Source: Methylobacterium sp. E-045
GTDB lineage: Bacteria; Pseudomonadota; Alphaproteobacteria; Rhizobiales; Beijerinckiaceae
Length of the DNA: 64,000 nucleotides
Direction: 5' to 3'
Assembly: GCF_022829685.1 (NCBI RefSeq)
Contig: NZ_JAKSYE010000075.1
Location: forward strand, 62,001 to 126,000
In this document: piece after piece, positions 56,197-64,000 of the stretch
How positions within the stretch are numbered: position 1 is the stretch's first letter
How the letters are laid out: every line of letters starts with the position of its first letter
Position numbers and translations under genes: made by a program
Notes under the pieces: model-generated
Databases searched by the model: none
What the model was told of the DNA's origin: nothing
The model's input: only the letters and a program-made list of their open reading frames with translations

Positions 56197-57099
56197 TCAG
56201 CCATCGAGAAAGGCCCGCAGGGCCTCGAGGGTCCCGGGGGCGTTCTCCTCCGCCAGGAAATGGCCGGAGGTGATGTCCACGGCCTCGGCCTTCGGGGCGA
56301 AGGTGCGCTGCCACGCCGCCAGCGGGGTCTCGTGCGAATGGTCGAGATAGCCGTCCCCGGTGAGGATCAGGGTCCGGCAGGAGAGGGTCTTGCCCGCCGC
56401 CAGGTCGTCGAGATCCGCCTCGCGGTCGCGGGTCGCACCGGCCCGGTAATCCTCGCAGAAGGCGTGGATGCGCTTGGGAACGGTCCAGCTGTCGCGATAG
56501 AGGCGCAGGGCTTCCCGAGCGAAGGGGTCGAGGCTCCGGGCGTTGCTCCATTGGCGGAGGAGCCCCTCGAAATAGGCGACCGGATCGCGGCCGATCTCTT
56601 CCTCCGGACCGGGGGCCGGCCGGGCCAGCGACGCCCAATGCGACGACACGTCGGGATCGGCCTCGATCCGCTCCCACTGGACGAGGGTGGGCAGGATATC
56701 GAGGAGGGCGAGGCGCTCGATCCGGCCCGGCTCGTCGAGAGCCAGGCGGTAGGCCACCCGCGCCCCGCGATCGTGACCCGCGAGTGCGAAGCGGACATGA
56801 CCGAGACGCTCCATGATCGCCACCACGTCGCGGCCCATGCGGCGCTTGGAATAGGCCTCGTGGCGAGCGTCGCACTTCGGGGCCGCGGACCAGCCGTAGC
56901 CTTTCAGATCGAGGCAGACTACGCGATGGGTCTCGGCCAGAGCCGGCGCGATCCGGTGCCAGCAGGCATGGGTCTGCGGAAATCCATGGAGGAGGATCAG
57001 GGGAGGCGCCTCCTCCGGGCCGCCGCTGCGGGCGAAGAAACGGCCCTTCGGAATGTCGATCCAGTCCGCACTGAAGCCGGGAAAGAGGTCCGTGCTCAT
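56197..57099 (-). CDS. Alpha/beta hydrolase, haloacetate dehalogenase-like
   Basis: 300 residues. The nucleophile elbow is AGHDRGARVAYR with Asp (D110) instead of Ser, as in haloacetate dehalogenases and epoxide hydrolases. The acid D134 (ALLDILPTLV), base H280 (SGHFLAEE), carboxylate-binding R111/R114, and H154-W155 and Y218 for halide binding are all in place, matching the fluoroacetate dehalogenase pattern. Fits hydrolysis of C-halogen bonds of small acids, though other substrates are possible. GGAGC precedes ATG 57099. It runs toward mgtC on the same strand, 48 bases away. Confidence 0.82.
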   Translation of the reverse strand: MSTDLFPGFSADWIDIPKGRFFARSGGPEEAPPLILLHGFPQTHACWHRIAPALAETHRVVCLDLKGYGWSAAPKCDARHEAYSKRRMGRDVVAIMERLGHVRFALAGHDRGARVAYRLALDEPGRIERLALLDILPTLVQWERIEADPDVSSHWASLARPAPGPEEEIGRDPVAYFEGLLRQWSNARSLDPFAREALRLYRDSWTVPKRIHAFCEDYRAGATRDREADLDDLAAGKTLSCRTLILTGDGYLDHSHETPLAAWQRTFAPKAEAVDITSGHFLAEENAPGTLEALRAFLDG

Positions 57100-57483
57100 G
57101 GTCTGCTCCACTCTGCCCGCTCGGTGTGGACAGAAACCGGAAGGCCGGCCTCGGGTTTCCACCGGCATCGTGCGGGATGCGACATAACGCCGAACTTTTT
57201 GCGGGAAGGCCGTCGGACCGGCAACGAGATCCTCTCCGTCTGCACCGTTATTCCTGACTCTCGGAGTGTCGGGCCTCCTGCCCGATCCCGCCGTCGTGTT
57301 TCACGGGAAACGGGGCGCGGGATTGACGCCGGTACCGCGCAGCGGGCACACCCGATGGACATAGGGATCTCTTAAGAATCCGCCCGAGGAGACGCGCATG
57401 GTGCTGTACGCCGGCCCTGCCACGATCATGCCCCGCCGATCCGCTGCGGCTGCCCTGCGGGCGGTCATGGCCGGCGCGCGCTC
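57100..57483. other. Divergent gap before the MoxR operon
   Basis: 384 bases. Only the short upstream reading frame at 57398-57487 is noteworthy. No clear promoter pair was recognised. Confidence 0.4.
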
Positions 57484-57487
57484 ATGA
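57398..57487 (+). CDS. Short upstream ORF coupled to the MoxR gene
   Basis: 29 residues with a good Shine-Dalgarno (GAGGAG) before its ATG; its TGA overlaps the moxR ATG as ATGA. The peptide (MVLYAGPATIMPRRS...) has no obvious function. It may ensure translational coupling, or be chance. Confidence 0.35.
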   Translation: MVLYAGPATIMPRRSAAAALRAVMAGARS

Positions 57488-58497
57488 GTGATGCAACATT
57501 GGCCACGCGTCCCGCCGCCCTGCCGCCGCAGGCCGCCGACGAAGCCCTGCGCGCCCGCATCTTCGCCCTTCGCGATGGGCTGAGCCACGGACTCATCGGC
57601 GCGGAGACCCTGGTGGAGCGCCTCCTCATCGGGCTTCTCACCGGCGGCCATCTCCTCATCGAGGGTGCGCCCGGCCTCGCCAAGACCCGCGCGGTCAAGC
57701 GCCTGTCGGACGGGCTCGACGGCAGCTTCGCCCGCATCCAGTGCACGCCCGACCTGATGCCGGCCGATCTCACCGGCACCACCGTCTGGCGCCAGGATGC
57801 CGGCGATTTCGAGTTCCTGCCCGGCCCGTTGTTCCACTCGCTGATCCTCGTGGACGAGGTGAACCGCGCGCCGCCCAAGGTCCAGTCGGCCCTGCTGGAA
57901 TCCATGGCCGAGGGCCAGATCACGGTGGCCGGGCACACCCATGTGCTGCCCGACCCGTTCATGGTGGTGGCGACCCAGAATCCCATCGAGCACGCGGGCA
58001 CCTTCCCCCTGCCGGAGGCGCAGCTCGACCGCTTCCTCCTCCACGTGGTGGTGGAGATGCCCGACGAGGCCTCCGAGCGCCGCATCCTCGACCTCGTCGA
58101 GGGCGAGCTGAACCACCATGCCGAGGCGATGGCGGTGAAGCTCACCGTGGCGGAAATCCGCGCCGCCCGCGCGGCGGCCCTCAACGTCCACGTCTCGTCG
58201 GCCCTGAAGGACTATCTGGTGCGGCTCGTGGCCGGCACCCGCACCGACAAGGCCGCGCCGGATCTTCGCGCCTCGATCGAACATCCGGCTTCCCCGCGCG
58301 GGACGCTGGCCCTGATGCTCGCCGGCAAGGCACGGGCCTATCTGCGCGGCCGCGACCACGTGATCCCGGAGGATATCTCCGATCTCGCCGCCGACGCCCT
58401 GGCGCACCGGATCGGGCTCACCTGGCGCGCCGCCGCCGAGGGACAGACCGCGCGGGGCATCATCCAGGGCCTCGTCCAGCGGGTCCGGGCGCTCTGA
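57484..58497 (+). CDS. moxR: MoxR family AAA ATPase
   Basis: 337 residues. Walker A is EGAPGLAKTRAVK (MoxR-type GxPGxxKT), Walker B LILVDEVNRAPPKVQSALLESM, sensor 1 VVATQNPIEHAGTFPLPEAQLDRF. MoxR ATPases act as chaperones that help metallo-enzymes and von Willebrand proteins assemble. It heads a seven-gene operon with DUF58 and VWA partners, the usual MoxR setting; in methylotrophs the similar mxaRSACKL genes serve methanol dehydrogenase, but this set looks like the Bat-type relative. Confidence 0.93.
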   Translation: MSDATLATRPAALPPQAADEALRARIFALRDGLSHGLIGAETLVERLLIGLLTGGHLLIEGAPGLAKTRAVKRLSDGLDGSFARIQCTPDLMPADLTGTTVWRQDAGDFEFLPGPLFHSLILVDEVNRAPPKVQSALLESMAEGQITVAGHTHVLPDPFMVVATQNPIEHAGTFPLPEAQLDRFLLHVVVEMPDEASERRILDLVEGELNHHAEAMAVKLTVAEIRAARAAALNVHVSSALKDYLVRLVAGTRTDKAAPDLRASIEHPASPRGTLALMLAGKARAYLRGRDHVIPEDISDLAADALAHRIGLTWRAAAEGQTARGIIQGLVQRVRAL

Positions 58498-58523
58498 GGG
58501 CGGAAGGGTCCGGTAGCACAGCC

Positions 58524-59456
58524 ATGGCGTCCCCCCCCGGCCCGACCACGGCCCCCGCGCACGGCCCCGGTATCCATCTGTCGGGCGAAGCCCTGATGGG
58601 CCTGCGCCACCTCGCCCGCCGGGGCGTCTCCCCGGCCACCCGTACCCTGGCGGGGCTTCCCGGCGGCATCGTCACGCGACGGCGCGGGCGCGGCTCCGAG
58701 CCCGACGACGTGCGGCTCTGGTCCGAGGGCGACGACCGCCGCCATATCGACCGCAACGCCACCGCCCGCACCGGTATCCTCCACGTGCGGACCCACCACG
58801 ACGAGCGCGACCGCGCCGTGGTTCTGCTGGCGGATTTCCGACCCTCCATGCTGTTCGGCACGCGCCGTGCCCTGCGCTCGGTGGCGGCGGCCGAAGCCCT
58901 GGTGCTGCTGGGCTGGCGCGTCGTCGGCGATGGCGGCCGGGTCGGCCTCGTGGCGGCCTCGTCGGGCGAGCCGGTGGTGGTCCGTCCCGGCGGCGGAGAG
59001 CGGGCGATGACGGCGGTGACGGGTGCGCTCGCCATGGCCCACGCCCAGGCGCTCGCCGCCTCGGACAGGACGGACCCTCCCCTCGACCGCAGCCTGACCG
59101 TGGCGGCCAGCCTGCTGCCGTCCGGCGGACATCTCGTCATCGGCAGCGCGCTCGACGCGCCGGGACCCGAATTCGACCACCTGCTCACCGTGCTGGCCGA
59201 GCGCCTGTCGATCCGCCTCGTCCTCGTCAGCGACGCGTTCGAGCGCAGGAAGCCGGCCGGGTTCTTTCCCTTCTCCACGCCGGACGGGCAGCGTGGCACC
59301 GTCCAGGTCGGGCGCTCCGCCGCCATGACGGAGGGCGCACCCGACGACCGGCTCATCGCCTATGCCCGACGCGGGATCGAGGGGTTGCGCCTCGACGCCG
59401 AGGCCAGTCCCGAGGCCTATGCCCCGCTGATGGAACGTCTCGATGCGGTGCTGTAG
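58524..59456 (+). CDS. DUF58 domain-containing protein
   Basis: 310 residues, soluble. The DUF58 core is DVRLWSEGDDRRHIDRNATARTG at about 72-94 (quoted as RLWSEGDDRRHID and NATARTG), followed by a VWA-like fold (VVLLADFRPSM, the MIDAS-like site degenerate). Standard partner of MoxR ATPases (MxaS-like). Start ATG 58524, 26 bases behind moxR, ending 3 bases before the next gene. Confidence 0.88.
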   Translation: MASPPGPTTAPAHGPGIHLSGEALMGLRHLARRGVSPATRTLAGLPGGIVTRRRGRGSEPDDVRLWSEGDDRRHIDRNATARTGILHVRTHHDERDRAVVLLADFRPSMLFGTRRALRSVAAAEALVLLGWRVVGDGGRVGLVAASSGEPVVVRPGGGERAMTAVTGALAMAHAQALAASDRTDPPLDRSLTVAASLLPSGGHLVIGSALDAPGPEFDHLLTVLAERLSIRLVLVSDAFERRKPAGFFPFSTPDGQRGTVQVGRSAAMTEGAPDDRLIAYARRGIEGLRLDAEASPEAYAPLMERLDAVL

Positions 59457-59459
59457 CGC

Positions 59460-59927
59460 GTGAACCCCCTCGCTTCCCCCACCGATCTCACCCAGCTGCG
59501 CGGCCTGCACCTGCCGGCGGACGCGGCCAGCGGCACCCAGGGCGAAGTGGTGCTGGCCATCGCCTTGGGCTTCGTCGCGGCCCTCCTCGTCGGCCTCGTC
59601 AGGCTGATCCGGGCGCGCTCCAAAGCCTCAGTGCGGGCCTCGGCCCTGCGCGGCCTCGCGGAGACCCGCGCCCTCGCCCCGGAGGCACAGCTCATCGCGC
59701 AGGCCCGCCTGCTGCGGCGCCTCGCCCGGACGCTGGCCGGCGACGAGGCCGCCTCGACCCACGGTGCGGACTGGGCGGCCACCCTCGACCGCCTGTTCGC
59801 CACGGACGTCTTCAGCAAGGGCGCCGGCAGGGTCGTGACGGAGGGCCTGTACCGGCGCTCCTCCCCGGCCGATGTCGAGGCGATCGATTCCGAACTCGGC
59901 CGCCTCTTCGCGCGGATCAGGGCCTGA
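59460..59927 (+). CDS. DUF4381 family membrane protein
   Basis: 155 residues from GTG 59460. One membrane helix near 28-48 (VVLAIALGFVAALLVGLV), then a cytoplasmic helical domain (AQARLLRRLARTLAGDEAASTHGADWAATLDRLF), the DUF4381 pattern found between DUF58 and VWA genes in MoxR/Bat operons. It lies 3 bases behind DUF58 and 4 bases before the first VWA gene. Confidence 0.82.
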   Translation: MNPLASPTDLTQLRGLHLPADAASGTQGEVVLAIALGFVAALLVGLVRLIRARSKASVRASALRGLAETRALAPEAQLIAQARLLRRLARTLAGDEAASTHGADWAATLDRLFATDVFSKGAGRVVTEGLYRRSSPADVEAIDSELGRLFARIRA

Positions 59928-59931
59928 CCCG

Positions 59932-60945
59932 ATGCCAGCCTGGTTCACCGCCTTCCTCTCGGCCTTCGATCTCGCCGCGCCCCTGGCGCTGCTACTTCTG
60001 CCGCTGCCCCTCCTCGCGGCCCGGCTGCTGCCGCCCGAACGGATGGGATCGAGCGGCGCCCTGCGCGTCCCCGCCTCCCTGGTGGCGGGCTCCGGTCGCG
60101 GCGACAGCGTGGCGGCGCGCGGCCGCGGCCGCGCCGTCCTGATCTGGACCCTGTGGGCCGCCCTGGTGGCGGCGCTCGCCGGCCCCCGCCTCGTCCTGCC
60201 CGCCACCGCGCTTCCAGCCTCGGGCCGCGAGATCATGCTGGTCATGGACCTGTCCGGCAGCATGGAGAGGCGGGATTTCGCCATCGACGGCGAGACCGTG
60301 ACGCGGCTCACCGCCGTGAAGCGGGTGGGCACCGACTTCATCCGCCGCCGGGCCGGGGACCGGATCGGCCTCGTGATCTTCGCCAACGAATCCTATGTGG
60401 CCGCGAGCCCGAGCTTCGACACCGCCACCGTGGCGCGTGCCCTCGACGAGGCGACGATCGGCCTCGTCGGACGTTCCACCGGCATCGGCGACGGCCTCGG
60501 CCTCGCCCTCAAGCGGCTGGTGCCGGCGACGTCGGGCGAGGCGCCCGACGCACCGCAGGCGACATCGAAGGTGGTGGTGCTGATGACGGACGGCGCCAAC
60601 AATGCCGGCCAGACCACGCCGCGCGACGTGGCGGCCCTGGCCAAGGAACTCGGCGTCAAGGTCCACACCATCGCGCTTGGCCCCCGCGACATGTCCAACG
60701 CCGACGGCGAGCAGGATGTCGTCGATGCCGAGACCCTGAGGGAGATCTCGGCCTCCACCGGCGGCACCTTCTTCCGGGTGAAGACCACGGACGACCTCAT
60801 CGCCATGGCCGATTCCATCGACGCCATCGAGGGCGGACGCGCCAAGGCCCCCCCGGTCCCCCTGCGCCAGGACCTCTGGCCGTGGCCGGCCGGCCTCGCC
60901 CTCCTCTGCGCGGCGGCCCTGCTGGCGGCGAGGCGCACGGCATGA
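59932..60945 (+). CDS. VWA domain protein, BatA-like
   Basis: 337 residues: two N-terminal helices, VWA domain (about 100-290) and a C-terminal helix (about 315-333). The metal-dependent adhesion site is complete: MDLSGSM (D-x-S-x-S), later a Thr in STGIGDGLGLAL, and VVLMTDGANNAG (Asp). BatA proteins are inner-membrane with a periplasmic VWA domain. Overlaps the next gene by 4 bases (ATGA). Confidence 0.9.
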   Translation: MPAWFTAFLSAFDLAAPLALLLLPLPLLAARLLPPERMGSSGALRVPASLVAGSGRGDSVAARGRGRAVLIWTLWAALVAALAGPRLVLPATALPASGREIMLVMDLSGSMERRDFAIDGETVTRLTAVKRVGTDFIRRRAGDRIGLVIFANESYVAASPSFDTATVARALDEATIGLVGRSTGIGDGLGLALKRLVPATSGEAPDAPQATSKVVVLMTDGANNAGQTTPRDVAALAKELGVKVHTIALGPRDMSNADGEQDVVDAETLREISASTGGTFFRVKTTDDLIAMADSIDAIEGGRAKAPPVPLRQDLWPWPAGLALLCAAALLAARRTA

Positions 60946-61871
60946 GCGCCCTCCTCTCCTTCGCCATCCTGCGGCCCTGGTGGCTCCTGGCGATTCCCGT
61001 CATCCTCGTCCTCGCCCTGCGCGCGGCCTGGCGCTCGGCACCGCTGGGGGATTGGGCGAAGGCGGTCGATCCCGGTCTGATGGCCTTCCTCGAGACGCGG
61101 GGGGCCGTCCTCGGCGGGCGGCGCCAGGCCAACCTCGCCGCCGCCATCGCGGCCGGGATCATCGCCATCGCCCTCACCGGGCCGGCCATCGAGCGTCCCG
61201 ACGCCTCGGCCTTCCGCAATCTCGACGCGACGGTGGTCGTCATCGATCTTTCACGCTCCGTCGCCGAGGGCGGCCACCTCAAGGAGGTCCGCCAGATCGC
61301 CGACAGCGTGGCCCAGGCGGCGGGCACCCGCAGCGTCGCCGTGGTGGTCTATGCCGGCGACGCCTATCTCGCCGCCCCGCCGACCACGGATCGGGACGCC
61401 CTGAGCCTCGTCCTCTTCGCCCTCGACGGCGACACCGTGCCCGATCGCGGCACCCATCCCGAGCGCGGCCTCGCCATCGCGCGCCGGACCCTGGAGGAAG
61501 CGGGCGTCATCGCCGGGGACGTGGTCCTCGTCACCGACGGCGACGGGATCGGCGATGCCGCCCTGCGCGAGGCCAATGCGATCCGGGCCAAGGGCTGGCA
61601 TCTCCATGCGGTGTTCGTGCCGGCCACCAATGCCCTGCCGGACGGTTCGCCGAAACCCGACCGGGCGGCCCTCGACCGCGTGACCGGCGCGGGCGATGGC
61701 GTGACCGTCGATCTCGACCAGCCCGCCGCCCTCCTCGACATCGTCGGCGCCAGCACGGCGCAGCATCTGGCGGCGGGCGGCTACACCGTGCTGGCCTTCG
61801 CCGATCTTGGGCGCTGGCTGATCCTGCTCGCCCTGCTTCCCGCCCTCGTCCTGTTCCGCAGGAGCGCCTGA
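60942..61871 (+). CDS. VWA domain protein, BatB-like
   Basis: 309 residues with an N-terminal helix pair (to about 75), a VWA domain with MIDAS DLSRSV (D-x-S-x-S) and VVLVTDGDGIGD, and a C-terminal helix (ILLALLPALVLF). A second VWA paralogue to the upstream BatA-like protein; the two probably interact. Its stop overlaps the TPR gene start (TGATG). Confidence 0.9.
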   Translation: MSALLSFAILRPWWLLAIPVILVLALRAAWRSAPLGDWAKAVDPGLMAFLETRGAVLGGRRQANLAAAIAAGIIAIALTGPAIERPDASAFRNLDATVVVIDLSRSVAEGGHLKEVRQIADSVAQAAGTRSVAVVVYAGDAYLAAPPTTDRDALSLVLFALDGDTVPDRGTHPERGLAIARRTLEEAGVIAGDVVLVTDGDGIGDAALREANAIRAKGWHLHAVFVPATNALPDGSPKPDRAALDRVTGAGDGVTVDLDQPAALLDIVGASTAQHLAAGGYTVLAFADLGRWLILLALLPALVLFRRSA

Positions 61872-62788
61872 TGAGCACGGTGCGGTCCCGCCTCCCCGGC
61901 CGTCTCCCGTCCGCCCTCCCCCGGCATTGGACCGGCTGGGCGAGGATCGCCGGCATCACCCTGACGGGTGCCGGCATTCTCGGGCTCACCCTGGTCTCCG
62001 AGCCGCGCACGACCCTCGGCCGCAGCCTGATGGGCCTCGGCCTGCCGGGTGCCGCCGCCACCGTCCTCGCCGATCCCGCCTGGCGCGGGCCGGCCCTCTA
62101 TGAGGCGGGACGCTACGAGGAGGCCATCGCGATCTTCCGGAACGGCGGCCGGCGCAACGCCTACAATCTCGCCAACGCCCTAGCGCGTTCGGGCGACTAC
62201 CAGGGCGCCATCGACGCCTACGACGTCGCCCTCCAGTACAATCCGCGCGATGCGGATGCGCAGGCCAACCGGTCCCTCGTCGCGCGCCTCGTCGCCGAGG
62301 GGCCGGGCGATCCGGGCAAGGGCGGCGGCCTCGCCAATGCCACGGCGACGGTGGGCGCGCGCTACAACAAGACCTCGAACCAGGACCCGAACGACGACAT
62401 GAAGGCCTCTTCCGTCGGCGATGGGCTGGCCGGCAACAAGGAGGGGGGCACCTCCTCCTCGACGCCGGGCAACAGCAAGGTGGCGCGGCGCGGCAAGGCC
62501 GAGCAGCAATCGGTGGATTCCGGCAAGGGCGAGGCGAGGGGCTCGGCCAGCGACGCGGCCGGACGCGGCCGCACGGGCGCCGGCTCGGCCATGGTCGCCG
62601 CCGCCCCGGAGCGGGAGGCGCGGCGCGTGACGAAGAGCTTCGAGGCGCACGAGATCCGGCCCGACCGGCTCTGGCTCCAGACCCTGCCCGACGATCCCGG
62701 CCGGTATCTCAAGCTGCGCCTGAAGGCCGAGCAGGCGGTGCGCGTGGAGGCGGGCACGGCGGTCCCGGCGGGGAGCAACCCATGGTGA
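61871..62788 (+). CDS. TPR-containing protein, BatC-like
   Basis: 305 residues: one membrane helix (about 23-43), two to three TPR units (ALYEAGRYEEAIAIFRNG and YNLANALARSGDYQGAIDAYDVALQYNPRDADAQANR, quoted in pieces), then a long low-complexity Gly/Ser/Lys-rich region (about 150-245) and a short C-terminal domain with LWLQTLPDDPGRYLKLRLKAEQ. The TPR plus PGRYLKYKF-type end is the BatC pattern. It overlaps the next gene by 7 bases. Confidence 0.85.
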   Translation: MSTVRSRLPGRLPSALPRHWTGWARIAGITLTGAGILGLTLVSEPRTTLGRSLMGLGLPGAAATVLADPAWRGPALYEAGRYEEAIAIFRNGGRRNAYNLANALARSGDYQGAIDAYDVALQYNPRDADAQANRSLVARLVAEGPGDPGKGGGLANATATVGARYNKTSNQDPNDDMKASSVGDGLAGNKEGGTSSSTPGNSKVARRGKAEQQSVDSGKGEARGSASDAAGRGRTGAGSAMVAAAPEREARRVTKSFEAHEIRPDRLWLQTLPDDPGRYLKLRLKAEQAVRVEAGTAVPAGSNPW

Positions 62789-64000
62789 GCTTTAACGGAG
62801 CGATGCGGGTGTGTCTTCCAGCCCGCAAAGGGGGAAGGGATCATGGGCGGCGCGGCGTCCTCCTGCTCGGTGCGTTCCTGCTCCTCGCCGGTCCCGCCCA
62901 TGCGGAGATCTCCCCCGGCGACCTCACCCTGACGGTGACGCCGGAGCTCAACGGGAACGCGGCGCCGTTCTCGCGGGAGATGGTGCTGCTCCATATCCGC
63001 GGCGTCTACCGGCAGGCGATCCTGCTGGAGGAGGTGGTCCAGCCGTCGCTGGCGAATTTCAGCTGGACCCAGCTCGGCCGCGACACCTGGTCGAAGACCC
63101 GCCTGCCGGACGGACAGGTGGCGGTGGCCTTCGACCGGACCATCGCGATCTTCCCGCACCATCCGGGCGATTTCACCATCGAGCCGTTCATCCACCGCCT
63201 GACCATCAACGATGGCGGCACCCGCAAGGTGGTGGACGTTCCCTCCGCGCCGGTCTCCCTGCCGGTCGCCACCTGGACGAAGGAGATCGGCGGCCCGGAC
63301 GTGAAGGAGCCGTGGTGGCTGCCGGCGCGGGACGTGACCATCACCGATTCCTGGAATCCCGACCCCGAAACGGTGAAGATCGGCGAGACCACGAGGCGGA
63401 TCGTCACCCTGGAGGCACAGGGGCTGGTGGCGGAAGGATTGCCGCCGCGCCCGGTCATGCGCACGCGCGGCATCCTCACCTTCGCCGGCCCCGTGACCCG
63501 TGAGACCATCATCACGCCGACGGGGCCGGTGGCGCGGGCCACCTATCAATGGGACGTGCGCCCCGCCGTCACCGAGATCGTCCCGCTCGAGGCGATCACC
63601 ATCCCCTGGTTCGACACCGTCTCCCGAACCCTGCGGGAAGCGGAAATCCCGGCCCGCCAGATCGGCGGAGGCCTGCCCGACCGGGACGAGGACGCCAAGC
63701 CCGTCGCTCCGGCCTCGCCGATGGTGGTGGCGGCAGCGGCCGTGGGCGCCTTCGGGTTCGGCCTCGCCCTCATCGGCTTTGGCGGTCCGCGACGGTCGCG
63801 GCGGTTGCGCCTCGACCGTGCGACACGGCGCGACCTCGCACGCCATGCGGAGGCGGGCGACGCACGGGCCTTCCGCGCCGTCCTCGGCCCGGTCTTCGAC
63901 CGCGACCCCGAACTCGCGCGGGTCTGGCGCTCCACCCCCGTCATCGCCGAGGCGCTGACAGCCCTCGACGCGTCGCTCTATGGCCGAACCGAGGGACCAA
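62782..64000 (+). CDS. BatD-like protein (5' part)
   Basis: The frame is open to the window end (406 codons visible). A signal peptide (GVLLLGAFLLLAGPAHA) leads to an exported domain with beta-sandwich modules (EISPGDLTLTVTPELNG; ISP-type start of BatD proteins), then one membrane helix (about 313-335, MVVAAAAVGAFGFGLALIGF) and a cytoplasmic tail (ATRRDLARHAEAGDARAFR). Last known gene of the Bat-type operon, overlapping the TPR gene by 7 bases. The end of the protein lies outside the window. Confidence 0.85.
   Translation, partial: MVSFNGAMRVCLPARKGGRDHGRRGVLLLGAFLLLAGPAHAEISPGDLTLTVTPELNGNAAPFSREMVLLHIRGVYRQAILLEEVVQPSLANFSWTQLGRDTWSKTRLPDGQVAVAFDRTIAIFPHHPGDFTIEPFIHRLTINDGGTRKVVDVPSAPVSLPVATWTKEIGGPDVKEPWWLPARDVTITDSWNPDPETVKIGETTRRIVTLEAQGLVAEGLPPRPVMRTRGILTFAGPVTRETIITPTGPVARATYQWDVRPAVTEIVPLEAITIPWFDTVSRTLREAEIPARQIGGGLPDRDEDAKPVAPASPMVVAAAAVGAFGFGLALIGFGGPRRSRRLRLDRATRRDLARHAEAGDARAFRAVLGPVFDRDPELARVWRSTPVIAEALTALDASLYGRTEGP

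Noticed and set aside
57301..58407. 368-codon minus-strand frame opposite moxR
   Set aside because: MoxR Walker motifs are on the plus strand; the minus frame is a compositional shadow.

Overview
The window reads as GC-rich chromosomal DNA of an alphaproteobacterium, most likely a member of Methylobacteriaceae. That placement is an inference from gene content: formate-tetrahydrofolate ligase (C1 assimilation), a C4-pathway 5-aminolevulinate synthase, UPF0262 behind hisD, DUF2948, an isoquinoline 1-oxidoreductase pair, a NepR-like protein and periplasmic glucan genes. No rRNA, convincing tRNA, CRISPR array or replication origin was seen.

Layout. 1-11 kb: end of a patatin-like phospholipase; ECF sigma factor with its anti-sigma factor; ribF; cheY-cheZ; a HAD sugar phosphatase; a degenerate EAL protein; an HMA metal-binding protein; ftfL with a hairpin terminator; a spermidine-synthase-like protein; two small unknowns. 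11.7-15.9 kb: an AT-rich foreign island holding an SPPY-type DNA methyltransferase (one in-frame stop), a DUF262 protein and a HEPN-like protein, closed by an IS5-family element with intact ends. 16-25 kb: GNAT, zapE, the molybdenum hydroxylase pair, a CDF transporter divergent from a MerR regulator with a textbook MerR promoter, small secreted proteins and a NepR-like protein. 25-32 kb: a complete sulfate ABC transporter (binding protein, two permeases, ATPase) behind two copies of a palindromic operator, then DUF4337, psiE-like and sdaA. 32-40 kb: divergent opgH and opgG/D, a cobalamin riboswitch feeding a TonB-dependent receptor, and a TetR/SDR divergent pair. 40-57 kb: NHL-repeat protein, tex, a trans-sulfuration-type PLP enzyme, tspO, hemA, murA, the DUF2948-hisD-UPF0262-phosphatase cluster, an NlpC/P60 protein, SDR, mgtC-like and a fluoroacetate-dehalogenase-like hydrolase. 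57.4-64 kb: a MoxR/Bat-type operon (MoxR, DUF58, DUF4381, two VWA proteins, TPR protein, BatD-like) running off the end.

The strongest candidate for an undescribed system is the island trio methyltransferase-DUF262-HEPN (11824-14911). Its composition differs sharply from the flanks, its domains are typical of restriction and anti-phage modules, and the DUF262 protein lacks the DUF1524 nuclease half found in GmrSD, so the HEPN protein is a natural candidate effector. The methyltransferase carries one nonsense codon just before its AdoMet motif and the DUF262 gene lacks an obvious canonical start, so the cassette may be decaying, phase-altered, or affected by sequence error. The IS element sits exactly at the HEPN stop codon without altering the HEPN protein.
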